Below, piece by piece: positions 11,691-23,632 of a stretch of 64,000 nucleotides of DNA. The stretch lies in the NCBI GenBank assembly GCA_029224185.1, contig CM055205.1:7999688-8063687 (forward strand). Direction: 5' to 3'. Position 1 is the stretch's first letter, and each line of letters starts with the position of its first letter. The notes beneath the pieces are model-generated. The model saw only the letters and a program-made list of their open reading frames with translations. It searched no databases and was not told where the DNA came from. The position numbers and the translations under genes were made by a program. This DNA is from Karalla daura (lineage: Eukaryota > Chordata > Actinopteri > Chaetodontiformes > Leiognathidae).

Positions 11691-14104
11691 CAAAGAGCTG
11701 TGAGTCACCTATATTAAATCATATTACGCTTGCTCAAAGGAAAACTCAGAGGTGCAAATGGCAAACTCTGGATGTGTCTCACTAAAACGATATCTCCAAA
11801 AGACATGCAGTTCAGCATACACTGTAAAGGTCTCCGTGCAGTGTGTTCATCATACTCATTAAATAGGTCAATTTAGACAAGAAAACTGGAAGAAAAAAAG
11901 TAAAATGTACATTCTTGCTTAAAGCACAGTACTTTAGTAAAAATCCCATTTCAAGCAGAAAAGCAGATGTAAAGGCTTTGGTTAAATTCATGTAAATATG
12001 TATGTATCTTTAACTGAAGTGAAATCATTTTGTAGATGCATCACTCACAACTTTCCAGTGTTTGACAAAAGCTTTGGGAAGAGCATAATTTATTTTAACA
12101 CACTGAACCTGAATTTATTCTGTACATCTTTGTCTCCAGATTGTGGACATGATGGATGCTGGAGGTCTGGGTTGTTTCATATCTCTGCGGGGGCCTTCTT
12201 GGACTCTTAGTATTTGTAATGGATCGGTCAGACTGCAGTTGCGTTTGATAAAATGTAAGGCTATAACAAGGTTTTAGCCCCGCTGTAGTGTTGTGCAACA
12301 AATCATTGGATTTTGTCTGTTTGTTGTTAGTGTTTTAACATATTAAAGCTGCGCACATTGATTTTTCCATCCTGCTCGTCTTTAAAAGTGTGGGGTAACT
12401 GTGTGTGTAGTTACTGTTGGAGTTTGTCCTCCAGATGTCTCTGTGAACTCCAGATGCTCTCAAACGCTGTCTCATACAATCATCCTTCTTCATTCCCACT
12501 AACAATTAGGTAATGAAATATTGATTTTTAGTTAGATTCATATTGATGCTATTAGCTTTGCATTGATAAATCACGGACTCTGGGAGCCAGACCAGGAAGA
12601 CATTACTGTGCGTTAATCTGACGGATGTGCCTTCTTCTTCCTGGACTGTCACACTTCATCTTTGCTGTGTTTAAAGCTGCTTCACAATGATGCTTGGACA
12701 AACTTCTCTTTGTATGCTTTTAAAGTCGTATTCATGTTTATTCGAGGGGTTAAAATTAAAAGCATCTTGAAAACAAAGGTACGAGATGAAACCAGAGTTA
12801 AAATCCCCTTTTCGTAATTAACTTTCACTTGATATTTTTCAGTTTATCTTCAGGGAGTAAAACAGCATTTGTTGTCTGCATGCATTTAAGGCATGCCATA
12901 GTCCTATATAATGCGCATGGGGCAGGTATGAATCACATCTTTGACCCAGGCAACGTTAATGCCATGCTCTAACAACTGAGGTATAGAGGGGAACATTTCC
13001 AATCGCCTGCTGTGACTGCTGGGAAATCTCCTTATCACCAGTGTCCACCTGTCTGAGGCGGCGCTCAGTATTTCAGCCCGCTGTCTAGTCATTACTGTCA
13101 CAGTGGGGCCTCCCCAGTATCTCCAACTCAGACACTGCAGTGCACTTTAAGGACCTGAACAAATTAACATTAACTCTCAGATGGACAAACAACAACATGT
13201 ACGACATGGGTAAATAAACACAGATTTGTAAATGGTTAAATTACAAAAGACAGAGAATAAACGTAAGAATTATCAAAAATGTTGCTATTGGCAGGATTAA
13301 AGTGTTGATGTAATGGGTGGATGGAGTAGACCAGAGCCTCTAATGTCTTTTGATTCCTCAATAACATTATAGTTTTAGGATGATTTCTTTTTAGTGGGAT
13401 TTTAGAGGTAAAACTAGTCAGCATTTTACAAGAAGAAAAGCCAAGATTGTACTAACTTTTTAGTCCCTATATTGGCAGCAATCCCAATTCCACCCTTTTG
13501 GGTTTCAACCCCATATTAGGAAACACAGCAACTATGCAGCTAATGTGTCACAGAAATGTGCCACCAAAACACACAAATTTGACAACAGGAATGTCCTTCT
13601 GAACTATAACTTTTCTCATTCTGCTGAAGGCCTGCAAACACCAAGGCTGCAGTCACAGCCCATGTTTGTAACACACATTTAAGAATAGCTTTTTGTCTGA
13701 AACTCTTACATTTAGTGCAAAAAAATATATAGCATCTGTCCCTGTCGTCAATGAGATTATTGAGACAGTTTGACGCTGTGTTCTTAGAAATGTCCCCACA
13801 GGAGCCTCTGAAAATCAAACAGCTGGTCACCACAAACAACAGTTTCAGTGATTGTGTCTTTTAAAGTTTTCAGAAAAATTATTAGATAAAAAGTAATAAT
13901 ACAGACTAATACACTTACTTATACTTGTACTAATACCCTGTACTTACATAGTGCAAGATCACTGTAAAAAAAAAAAGAAGAGAAAAGAATATGTAAAGAG
14001 AGTTCAACAGAAGCACTTACATTATAGACATGAGATAAAAAGTGTTTGCCAATTATTTCCCTTTCAACAGATTTTTTTAATCAGTCAAATAATCATTGCA
14101 GCTC
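11691..14104. other. Intergenic, no gene recognised
   Basis: AT-rich single-copy-looking sequence. 12480-12640 has several homeodomain-like TAAT/ATTA cores. No coding exon recognised. Confidence 0.5.
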
Positions 14105-14179
14105 AACTGCAACTTCATCCATTATCTTGTGTACCCATTTTGTACCTTAACAGTGTTGCAAGCTAGACAGTCCATCACA

Positions 14180-14240
<61 letters not shown>

Positions 14241-14465
14241 ATTCAGTCTTGCACTTATTCTTAGAGACAATTGAGAATCTCCAGTTGTGATAAACATGCA
14301 TGTTTTTGAACTGAAACCAGAGTTAGAGCTGGAGGGAGGACACCCCACATAGACACAGAAAGAAGGTGCTATACACACAGAAAGACACTCAACCAGACAG
14401 GGATTCAAACCAAGAACCTTCTTGCTATGATGTGACGGTGCTAACCACCGAGTCATCGCGCCAGT
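14105..14465 (+). repeat. ATCC-type interspersed repeat, copy 4 with CA expansion
   Basis: The most complete copy in the window. It has the 'catccatt' start, 'acagtccatcacaggacac', an expanded CA array at 14182-14239, 'accattcagtcttgcac', 'caattgagaatct', 'cagggattcaaaccaagaac', and 'gatgtgacggtgctaacc' at the end. The long minus-strand ORF across it is only a read-through of this repeat. Confidence 0.8.
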
Positions 14466-16200
14466 CCTATTTCTGACTTCTATGATATATTTAACAGTGT
14501 GTACTTCTGAGCCTTGAAGTTCAAACTGGCTCTTGTGAGGAGAGGAGTCGTACACGCACACACACAGAGTCACACAGAGTCGGCCGTGACAGCTGTCACT
14601 CCAATCGGCCACCGGCCCGTCTCTGCTCTCTGCTCGACAACAGCCAGGCGTTTCCCTGTCAGACAGCATATGCCGCTGCATCTCTCTGGCTCGGCGCTGC
14701 CTGACAGTCCCCACTCCCAGAGCCTGTGGCCGACACCGACTCTCAGCCTCTATTGCTGGTGGCACCGTGAACATGATCTCTGATGTCTCTCAGGCAGCTA
14801 ACTGATGCTGTCACTGCACCAAGATATAACACGACCCGCTGACAAACACGTTGTGACAAGGACATACAGGCGCAGCAGTGTGTACACAAGACACACAAAC
14901 GCACAGCCGCACGAGCACTCATGCCTGGTCGATGTGCAAGACAGCAGAGGCTGCGAGTGCGGCCTTTATTCACTATTTATTTCCTCCTGCGGGTTCAAGC
15001 AAGCAGATAAGGTCAGCTGCACATATGTTGACAGCCGTAAAAATGTTGCAATTCAAATTCTTGTTAGCGACTGCGCGGCCGTCTCTGGTGTTTCATATGT
15101 AAGAGGCCATTCTGCCGGACGCTCTGCGGAGACGCCTGTGGATCGCTCAGGTCTGAGATCCGCAACGTCTGATAATGTCTGCGACGCGCCTGCAGGCAAA
15201 TAACTGTGATGATTGGAGGAGGGTGGTGGGGGTGCGGGGGGGGTCGTCCAAGATTTGAGAATGTGGCTTTGTTCCACATTGAGTTGTGCTCGGTGCCGTA
15301 TATTAGAGGGAGTTTTAGGGCAAATGTTTTAATGTGTTCGTGGTCAGAGCACGATCAGAGGAAATACGGCTTAATGCCTCATAAAGCTGCCACATAGTCA
15401 CCAGTAAGTGGGGGGACTGGTTACAAGGCAGCGTCCTATTGCTTGACATTGCTCACCATCTACTGGTGGAAACTATAAACTGCAGCAGGTTTAATAATGG
15501 TAATAAAATAGGAGTGGAGAGTTGTCTTTGGTCAAGTCAGATTGAGGAAGGTCATTAAATCAAGACAGCAGATTAAGGGCAAATTATTTACAGCTAGAGT
15601 TTGTCTTTAGAGTGGGAAATCCTGGAAAAATATTTTTTCTGTTGTTGTGATGAGTATAAATGACAGTGATGTCTGCTGCCACTGTTCTATACAATTAGTA
15701 TGTTGTATGTAAAAATACTGAGTCAAAGAGCACGACATGATGCTACACAGAATTGTGGTCCTATCCTTTTTTATACCAAATACAATCTGAATACAATGAT
15801 AACACTTTCTGTTAGGTGAATTACAACAATTTTACACTGTAATATCAACTCACCATAATGCACAGGCAGTGGGAGCCTTGGGCTTGTTTCCCTGCAACTA
15901 GATGGCATCATCTGGGGGTGATGGTAGCCCTCGATAACTTTTTCTGTGGTTCGACATTTTTTCTTTCAAAATTCCTTGTCTTTTACTTACTTACTTGTCT
16001 TTAAATCCAGGTTGATTCGTCTCAATGTGGCAAAGCAGTTTTTAGGGTTTCATGGATTCATTAGCTAGTCACCGCAAATTACGCATGGCGGGTGCAGCGC
16101 TTGAGTATCACCTGTTAACTTAGGTAGTTATGGGTTAGGTAGTTAAGTGGGTGGGTTGGGGGGTTCATCTCATCAGGTCAAAATAATTATCATGTGTTAT
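14466..16200. other. Intergenic, no gene recognised
   Basis: 14500-15280 is moderately GC-rich but the ORFs there are unrelated to any family I know and lack splice sites. A G-rich run lies at 15218-15242. The remainder is AT-rich. Confidence 0.5.
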
Positions 16201-16280
16201 GGGTTCAAGGTCAATCACAATGCTGTTGTGATGCTTCATCACAAATTGTATGTGTACATGTGTGATGTACACATGAACCC
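16201..16280. other. Foldable segment: two hairpins closed by an outer stem
   Basis: Three nested inverted repeats are visible. The outer stem pairs GGGTTC (16201-16206) with GAACCC (16275-16280). Inside are a hairpin ATCACAA/TTGTGAT (16214-16220 with 16226-16232, 5-base loop) and a hairpin ATGTGTACAT/ATGTACACAT (16250-16259 with 16265-16274, 5-base loop). Together they draw a three-way junction. It is not a tRNA. It could be a degraded foldback transposon or a structured transcript element near the znf516 3' end. Confidence 0.6.
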
Positions 16281-18252
16281 ATCACTCTATCTATAATACT
16301 TTCACTGGCATGTGTTGTTTGAGCCTCTAAGACAATGTGGATCAGAATCAGTTTGTGTGTGTGTGTGATTGGTGATAATGAAACCAGAGCTATTTCAAGT
16401 AAATCTACGTTGACCAACTTTATTTGATTATTTTTACAATCGGACAAACTGTGGAACTGGTGAAAATAGAAATTCTGATACCAACATAATTAATAACTAT
16501 GAAACATGTTTACATAGTCACAACAATGGACCCAGTGAGAGCTCAACTTCTTTTAAGCTTTTTAGGTTTGCATAAAAGTTCAGACTTGCCATAAAACAAA
16601 AACAGAAAAAAATCCACTCACTGTTCTCTGCTTAACAGACCGGCTCAATAGCGCCACCCGCAGGAGCATCCTGCTCTCTGACCACATGTGCCACAGGAAA
16701 AAAAATGTTTTTGTTTTTTTTTTACATTTTCTGCTGTTACTACAAATATCAAGTACTTAAGAGTGTAAAAATGTCACTCTGAGCAAACAAAAACATTTAA
16801 TAAACAGTCATTTACAATATTTATCAAAAAACAATTTTCCACACAGATTGACGACAATACTCCAGAAATAAATTATGTATTCTCAAGATCTCCCAAGAAT
16901 CCATAAGTTTATGGCTTTTTTTGTCAAATGCATAGACTATTTCTCTATGGGAGATGAATACACTAAATCAGAACTAAAATATAAAGATACTGAACAAATC
17001 TGCAAACAAACACATGAAAACAAACTGAGAATGAGGTGAATTTAAAAAAAAAAGAACAAATATCCCCCATTCCTTCAGTAGCTTGACTGGCAGCTGTAAC
17101 TCAGGACCACATCAGCTGAAAAGAATTGCTACAGTTTCTACTTCTAGTAAAGAAAATCACAGCATTGAACTGCTACATCACTAGCATTATGAGAAATGAG
17201 TGCAGATGTTCACACATTCCTTCAGATGCGAGGAAAACTCTGAGTGTCACGTCAGCAGGTGCTTTTGACACTGGTTTGTCAGACTGGCTTCCCTGATGGC
17301 CGCTGCGGTACGTGTAATCCTGTGGATTACTCACACGAACTGAGTGATCATTTTCAGCCTGAGCTTTGGCGACTGCTTCAGCTTTGCCATGGGGCCACCT
17401 GACACAGATGCCCAACTGAAAACACCAGACCACCACAAGTTAATGCTGCCTTAGGTGTCAGTGGTTTCACATTCGCTTTTGCCTCAACCTGCAAGCAAGA
17501 ATTAGCACAAATGAAGTGGATATGCTCTTGAGCAAAGTCACTGACTTTTTTGTTATAAAGAAATGAAAATTCTCTAGGTTTTGAGGCTCAATGCTCGGTC
17601 ACAAAATGGCAAATGTTTGTTTACTTTATGTGGGAAAAGACACACAATTGAAAGCATTTAGTGTGACTATGACTCTTTTTTTGTCTGCTGCAGCTGCTAA
17701 ACCCCACCTTCATCCTAGGATAGTGATGAATGACAGGCTTTAAGCGTTGTGTTACCAACAGAGACAAACAAATACGGCGCTGACGTTGAACCAAAAAGTT
17801 TGGTCAACTTCTGTTGTCAAATAACGGTTGAGTTGAGTCACCAAAGCTCATTTTTCATATTCACCTACAGGCCTGCAGCCAGTAAAATGTCCTCCTTCTG
17901 CTTACGAAGGGAGCTTCACATTTCAGGTTCACCTCAGCTGTGTCCCGCTCCTCTTTTAGTTTTACACAAGCACAAACAGTTCTTACCTCATTTCCAAACA
18001 GTGGATCTCCACCTGTGTTTTGGTACCTAACATATCTACACTCTCGACAAACAAAAAGCATGCGTAACACTTCAAATTAAACAACCATGTTACAAATGAA
18101 TTGAAGTTCATCTCGTCGTTTTGCATATATTGTGCATTTAACCGGAGCCCGTGTCCTCTCCAGGAGTTATGGCTGGTTCCTTTAAAGAACAGCAGGCCTC
18201 TTTGTTGAGCGGTGCAGCGCAGGCTGGGAGCCAGCAGGAACACGGTGGGACT
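16281..18252 (-). other. znf516: Probable znf516 3' UTR and flank
   Basis: This stretch follows the stop codon of the minus-strand ZNF516-family gene, and no coding exon is recognisable in it. Poly(A) signals exist on the minus strand, the best I see being at 16419-16424. The real 3' end cannot be fixed from sequence alone. Confidence 0.4.
16419..16424 (-). terminator. znf516: Candidate polyadenylation signal AATAAA (znf516)
   Basis: AATAAA on the minus strand, about 1.8 kb past the stop codon of the zinc-finger gene. The UTR length is plausible, but the hexamer is common in AT-rich DNA. Confidence 0.3.
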
Positions 18253-18500
18253 TCATGTTCCTTTATGAAGAGACCCTGAGGATGAAGTGGAGCGGCTGTT
18301 CACCTGCAGGAGACAAGTGCGAGACGCAACGGTTAGATCCTCTCTTCCCACTGAGAGGAAGCTTGTGAGCGCGTGTGTGTGTGTGTGCGTGTGAGCACTG
18401 TGGTAAATATCAATAAATATGTGAGGGCATGAGCACTGCCACATGAAGCAACCATTGCTGTAGTTGAGTTACAAGTGTACAGATGGATATTAAGAGATTT
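18226..18500. repeat. Duplicated block, copy A (over the znf516 terminal exon)
   Basis: Nearly the same sequence recurs in the same orientation at about 23633-23923. The best-conserved part spans the terminal exon, its acceptor and the adjacent intron ('ttcctttatga', 'gaccctgaggatgaagtgg', 'cacctgcaggagacaagtg', 'cttcccactgagag'). Similarity weakens toward 18500. Confidence 0.9.
18253..18303 (-). CDS. znf516: znf516 terminal coding exon
   Basis: A pyrimidine-rich acceptor ending ctcctgcag is followed by 16 codons reading VNSRSTSSSGSLHKGT and a TGA. It joins in phase 0 to the exon ending EASKQ. The family's C-terminal KGT supports the call. The exon lies in a block duplicated at 23.63-23.92 kb. 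Confidence 0.82.
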   Translation of the reverse strand: MNSRSTSSSGSLHKGT

Positions 18501-21500
18501 GAGTCCCTGCAATACCACTGTGGCTTGATTGTTAGAAGACTACATGGATTAAGGCAAAAGCGAAACCCTAGGCCCTAGGCAGTAAACAGAATTTAAAAAA
18601 ATGGATGAATACCTTACAGTGGTACACTCTCACTAATGACCCAAAGATAATGAAAATCAAACTCTTGTCTTATTTGTCAGCCGTAATAGCTTCAAAAATG
18701 TCCAGATACTGTGCGGTTAGTGTTTCCCAGAGTGGTATCAATATTCATTTGAACTTTTTGTAAATCCTCACTCCTACAGGCAGGTATGTTTTCCCATCTC
18801 CAGCGTTCATAAAAAAGAAAAAAATCCGCCCGCACATTACTCCGGGGGAGAGAGGAGAAAGCAGGAACAGTTGTAGGTAGCATCGGGGTAGGCCTGACTG
18901 ACAGGCTGATGACACACCATATGGAGACGCTGGGCGAGTTTTACCCTGAGGGGGGACAACGCTGTTTTTTTTAGTATGTTTTTGGCTCGTCCCTGTCAAC
19001 CTCTTGCAAGAAAATGAGACGGGAGAGACCGGGCTGTGGAAGTTGACTGTCACGCACACAAACGCAGGGAAGTACACGGATGCACGCGTGTGCAGAGAGG
19101 ACACCGACCGGGTTCAGACGGGAGAGCAGCCGAAGACGTCTCGCACATACTAGTGAGGGAGAGACGGACTTGTGCTGTTGGTAAGTTTAGAGAGTAAACT
19201 GATGGATCGGGTTTGTGTAGATATTCAGTGTAACTGTGATTAAGTGGTCTAAATGAAAAGCCTTGTCCCACTGAAGACTGGCAAGTAATTTAGTCAGGAT
19301 GGATGAACACTAGATCTACTGTAGATGAAGAGGATTTCACTAAATCATCTCTCTGTGCTTCACACAGAGCCGCTGTGAGAGCCACGTCTCCAGCTTTCAG
19401 TTCACTTTATATCTTGTATGTCATCCCGGCAGTAAAGAAAACATACTTGTTTGGAAGCTTCAGAGGAGGAATGGACTTCTTTCCCAAAATTTCCATTCAA
19501 CTGCAACAGTGCTGTGAAAATAAGAGCACACAAACAGTGCGTAAATATCAAACTTCCAGTGCCTCAGTTTGGTTTTATCTAGAGTTTATTATTCGGGTAT
19601 AGATATGAAGTCCCGACCACTAATGTCTAATATCAATGTTGAAAGGTATTCGCCTGCTCATTTCCTCACCTTGTGGATCAATCCTGGGGTCGACGAACCC
19701 CCAGTGTTGGTAGAGAGCAGCCAGGTCGTGGGGGTTGTAGTTTTTCAGGAGACTCAAAATATCGATGTCCATTGGCATTTCTCCCGGTGACTCACTCTTT
19801 CCCTGAGCAAACCGCAGGGGTTCAAAGTAAGCTTTGTGCCCCCACATGTTCATGGCGGCCCACAGGTCTGGACCCTTCGGACCGGACGAGGAGTCGCACG
19901 ACTGCCTGCGGGCGGTGGTGGACGAGGTCCCGCCGTGATTCCTGGCCAACATGAAGCCCAGACCCTCCTGCGGGAAGTTTGCCTCCACGGCGGCCCTGTG
20001 GCCCCTGTGCGTGTGTTTGGGGCTGCTCGCAGGCTGGAGGCTGGGGGCGCTCTTGCTGTGCGCGGTGCCGCCGGATGAAGATGAAGTGGCCTGCGTGCTG
20101 GAGCTTTTACTCCCACCCTCGCTGGGATGCTTGGGTTCAGCAGGCTTCTTCTGAGGTAGGAGCCCCGTCCTCCCGCTGGCCTGCGTCCTGTCTGAAGAGC
20201 GAGTGTCCTTTGACTGGTGCTTGGACTTGGACGCTCCTGGCTGGGTCTTTGGGGCGTGCGGCTTGCTGCTGCTGCTGCTGCTGCTGCTGTGGGCTGGCAG
20301 ACCTGGGGGCTGTGTGCGCTGAGTTCTGGGAGCCGGTAACATTGGGCAGTCCTTGCCCTCCAGGAAGGGCGGCGGGCCGGTGCGTCTCCACTGGGCTGAA
20401 CTGGCCTTTACACTTTTGGAGTTTGTGCTGGGGGCCCATTTGGGGGCCACGGAGCTGCTGCTGTCCACCCTGTGTGAGACCCGCTGATGGATCCACAGCA
20501 CCTCTGGGTAGGTGGTGGTGTGGGCGCAGTACGGGCACTGGTGTCTCACCAGGCCCTCCGTTTTCACCGTGCCATCTCCTTCATTTGTTGGCAACGAGGA
20601 CAAGTTCAGCAGGCTGCCGGCATCATTGCTCGCATGTCCCTGTTCCTTGACCTCGGTGCTGTTTGACTTTTCCGCTTTAATGCTCGTCTCTGCTGGTCCC
20701 AGGCCAGGAGGACAGATGTAAGGGTTCCAGTACGACTGACTGAGCAACACGCTCCTGTTTCTGAGGTAGTCCATGTATCTTGAGGCTTTGGGACCACTTT
20801 GGCTTACACTGTCCAAAATGGCGCTGTGCTTGCTGTAAGGACCCAGGACGTCCTGGTGCTGCCTGTGCAGGTGAGACCTGAGTTGTGAGGCGTCAACAGT
20901 GCTGAAATCACAGTGCTCGCAGAGGTGTGTTTTAGTCTCTGTGGATGAGAGCAGGACAAGCATTGTAAAAAACATAATGCTGGCGGAATTTCAGTAAATA
21001 CCATTTAGCCACCTTCAGTAAGATGATGAGCTATAACCTTAGTCCAGGTGCGTCCAAACTGCTTTCAGTGATTAAGTAATGTGAAAGTGCAGTACAGTAC
21101 ATCCATTGTTAAATGTTTTAACCTTTATTGTTTGACAAATGTATTAGTAACAAACTGGCCGATGACTAAGAAAATAACAATGAAATAATGAGAAAATGTC
21201 TGCATAGCTGGCCCCCTGATGGACTCTGTAGCCACTGCACACTGTAGAGAAAATTTGCACTTTTAATCCATAATAATATACTTTTCACAGTGTGTTTTTG
21301 GGAAGAAAGCCACATAAAATGAGACCAGTTCTGACACTACACAAGTCTGGTTCTATGATTTACAGCTCCTTGGATTACTATGATCTGGACGACTATCTCC
21401 CAGAGACCACAAAACGGTTCCATCATAGACTTATACCCAACAAAATATTCTCATAGACACTTGAAATCATTAACAAATAAACGCCAGATGTGCTTGAATT

Positions 21501-23213
21501 TTTTCTCAAGCTGAGCATCTCTGGCTGTAATTTATCTTAAATTCACTAGAGGTCTCCCTTTACCACAGTACCTTGGTTTCACAGCCACTTGAAAGGTGTC
21601 TGGGCCCTAATTATCGCACTCTTAAATCCAGGCCATCTTGTATCATTATCAGAAATGGACTTTTTGTACGTCTGTACCAAAGTCCATACTTTTATCAGCA
21701 CAAGCAGAATACCTGAAAGTAGTAACATAACCTTTGATACCAGTATTGAATACAAAGGCATTGTCTTCAGCACAACCTTGTGGTCAATTCCCATTTTCAG
21801 GGAGTTCGACCTTTCACCTTATCCAAACTCTATCCAAACTCTTATCCAAACTCTACAGATGTAGTGACGCGTTACATGTGTGACCTTACCCTTCTGGTCC
21901 TGGCTCCTGATGCTGTTGCTCTGTTTGGGCGCGACCTCTTTGACTTTCTTATTCTGCAGCGCCTCGTAAAACGCGTGACCAAGTCCATTCAACAGAATAC
22001 GGTCCTTCTGGGAAGTCTTCTTGCTGGCCTGGACCAAGCTGTTCGACGTCTGGTCAAGGCCTGCGTCGCCCTTGACCTTCTTCACGTGGGAGCCAGAGTT
22101 GTCGACTTGCTTCCTCTTCCTCTCCTGCTTCAGAGGCACATACTCACCCTTTTCTGTGTCGTACGCCACCTCAGCGTCCGCTAGCCTCTCCTCCCATCCC
22201 AGGCATTTCTCTGTGGCCTCCACGAGTCGTCCCCTCGTGGCCAACTGCCATGCTTGATAACTGCAAACTGGATCCAGCTCTGGAATTCGCCTGCCTAGGC
22301 TCTCTTCCTCTGTGGTTTCCTTAGGTCCGGCAGATGTGAGGTTCAAGCCTTCCAAAAAATGCCTCTTGACCGCGTGCAGCTCGGAGGCCTCAGTCACTTC
22401 TTGCAGGGGATTTAGCATCTGAGTGCGGCAGTGGTTCAGTTTGTGTAGCTTTTCGTGTATCCGCAGCGATTTGCGGTCTGAGAAGAAGTTGCCGCAGCCC
22501 GCGCAAAGCTCGTACAGGCACTCTTCGTTTGCCAGCGACGCTGGGTCCTGAGGAACTCCATTGATTGTGACTGGCGTGTCGTTACTTTTGCCTCCCCTGA
22601 GCTGGGCTTTGACCCGGTGAATGCGCATATGACTTTGGAGGAACCACGCCTGGCGGAAACGGCGTCCGCAAATGCGGCAGCCATGATCCTGGGAGCTCCT
22701 GTGCCTTTTCATGTGGGATTTGAGCATGAGTAGCTGGGGGAAAGCCTGACCACAAATGCTGCAGGTGCAGGAAATGCCATCAGTGTCATCGCCGACCTCA
22801 GCGCCTTCTTCCCCCTTGACTTTTTTCTTGGCTCCTTTCTTCTTTACCTTCCCGTTGACGGTATGGCCGTTGTCCGAGGCTCTGATAATTTCAGGCTGGG
22901 CAGGCGTCTCGGACTTGTCCTTCTGCTCTCCATCCCCACTCTTGTCACTGAGATTGTGGCCAAACAGGCCCAGTTTATGGCTTCGGATGTGGGCCTTCAG
23001 GCTGCCCTTCTGAGCCGTCCGGTGCTCACAGTATGGACACTTGTACGGCTTCTCCCGCGTGTGTCTTCTCATGTGCTGGGACAGAGAGCTGAGAAGGGGA
23101 AAGCTGCGACCGCACACCCCACAGGTGTGGCCAGAGGTCACCTCTTCCTCTGGTTCTGCCTTTGTGTTAGCCGTGGGTTTCTGCGATGCATCCTCCTTCT
23201 CATCTTTCTCCAT
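18253..23213 (-). CDS. znf516: ZNF516-family C2H2 zinc-finger transcription factor, complete coding sequence in four exons
   Basis: Exons are 23213-21890, 20938-19670, 19511-19447 and 18303-18253; reading phase matches at every junction, giving 902 residues. C2H2 fingers lie at about residues 31-51, 59-79, 151-171, 179-199, 237-257, 448-469 and 576-597. Family signatures seen are the SYQAWQLATRG motif after finger five, the RTGPPPFLEGKDC segment, a block near residues 833-856 with DLAALYQHWGF, and a C terminus with EVHSSSEASKQ and LHKGT. From memory of the family, mammalian ZNF516 ends in LRKGT after a last zinc finger. That finger is missing here: the 158-bp intron before exon 3 does not contain it. 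Mammalian ZNF516 is a nuclear DNA-binding regulator, reported in brown-fat gene control. The start ATG lies 31 bases inside an exon whose acceptor is at 23245, with G at -3 and +4. A non-coding first exon is likely near 32.65 kb. Confidence 0.88.
18780..19190. other. CpG-enriched patch inside the last znf516 intron
   Basis: CpGs are clustered compared with the rest of the intron, and a consensus-like plus-strand donor (gttg followed by gtaagt) sits at about 19180. It could be an antisense or alternative transcription start, or chance. No protein family is recognisable in either strand. Confidence 0.25.
19447..19511 (-). CDS. znf516: znf516 coding exon 3 (small)
   Basis: A 65-bp exon with acceptor ttttcacag and donor gtatgt. 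It completes the split codon left by exon 2 and encodes 22 residues ending EVHSSSEASKQ, which lines up with EVHTTSADAPKQ as I recall the mammalian tail. A second AG inside (tgttgcag) would break the frame relative to exon 2, so the outer acceptor is chosen. Confidence 0.8.
19670..20938 (-). CDS. znf516: znf516 coding exon 2 (fingers 6-7, Ser-rich region)
   Basis: Acceptor ctcatccacag at 20939; donor CAAG followed by gtgagg at 19669. It begins in phase 1 (G from exon 1 plus AG gives Glu). It encodes the C2H2 fingers LCEHCDF...HLHRQH and QCPYCAH...HQRVSH, then a long Ser/Pro/Lys-rich disordered stretch with an eight-serine run made of AGC codons, and finally the DLAALYQHWGF block. If the donor were ignored the frame would run only 16 more codons to a stop. 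Confidence 0.92.
20939..21889 (-). other. znf516: znf516 intron 1 (between coding exons 1 and 2)
   Basis: A 951-bp GT-AG intron, phase 1. No gene-like content apart from a short tandem repeat near its 5' end. Confidence 0.8.
21818..21854. repeat. Short tandem repeat, three units of about 13 bp
   Basis: The unit 'cttatccaaactc' appears three times with small changes, just inside the intron close to the exon 1 donor. Confidence 0.85.
21890..23213 (-). CDS. znf516: znf516 coding exon 1 (five N-terminal zinc fingers)
   Basis: The exon opens at acceptor 23245 (gattttttttag); ATG is at 23211-23213 and the donor (AAGG followed by gtaagg) is at 21889. It encodes 441 residues. Fingers one and two are separated by the H/C linker HTREKPYKCP, close to the classic TGEKPYKC. 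Fingers three to five follow after a basic KVKKKGAKKKVKG segment that could serve as a nuclear localisation signal. SYQAWQLATRG marks the ZNF516 group. Confidence 0.93.
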
Positions 23214-23632
23214 AGCTTCTCCTGGGATACGTTGAAAACCCCTTCTAAAAAAAATCAGTCCTCTTAAGTATTCAAAGTTTTTCTCCCAAAATTAATAGGT
23301 TCTGAGCATGGCCATCAAATACTGGCAAAACATCACAGTTTTAGTTTCCATTGTGAGTTCTGGGGAGTGGTTCTTTATCGGCTTGGTCAAGCATACCTGA
23401 AAATGATAAAGGAAATTAAAATTAGCATTGTGTCCAAATCCATAAATGCACCAAATGTTGTTACCAGAATGTAAAATCACTCAAAACAGAGAAATCACTC
23501 TTCAGAAGAATGGAAAATAATAGGGCTTAACTGAGCTCTTTTTGCATGCCTCCCTCTGTCTGTGTAGGTTTTCTCCCACAGATCTCCCAAAAACATGCAC
23601 AGAGACTCTTAATTCTTATGTGTGTGCGTGAG

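Noticed and set aside
14175..14774. A 199-codon minus-strand ORF
   Set aside because: It runs through the CA microsatellite and the ATCC-type repeat. The Val/Cys run and lack of a domain mark it as chance.
17173..17500. Possible extra znf516 exon (minus frame with two acceptor-like AGs)
   Set aside because: It contains no zinc-finger spacing and no family motif. The terminal exon is already explained at 18253-18303 in correct phase.
19620..19669. Extension of the znf516 frame past exon 2 (GEEMSRRIPFNIDIRH)
   Set aside because: It follows a good donor (CAAG, gtgagg), has no family match, and the phased downstream exons restore the family's known C terminus.
19673..20721. Long plus-strand ORFs opposite the zinc-finger gene
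   Set aside because: They are antisense shadows of the Ser/Pro-rich coding exon, with cysteine and proline runs from the AGC repeats and no domain.
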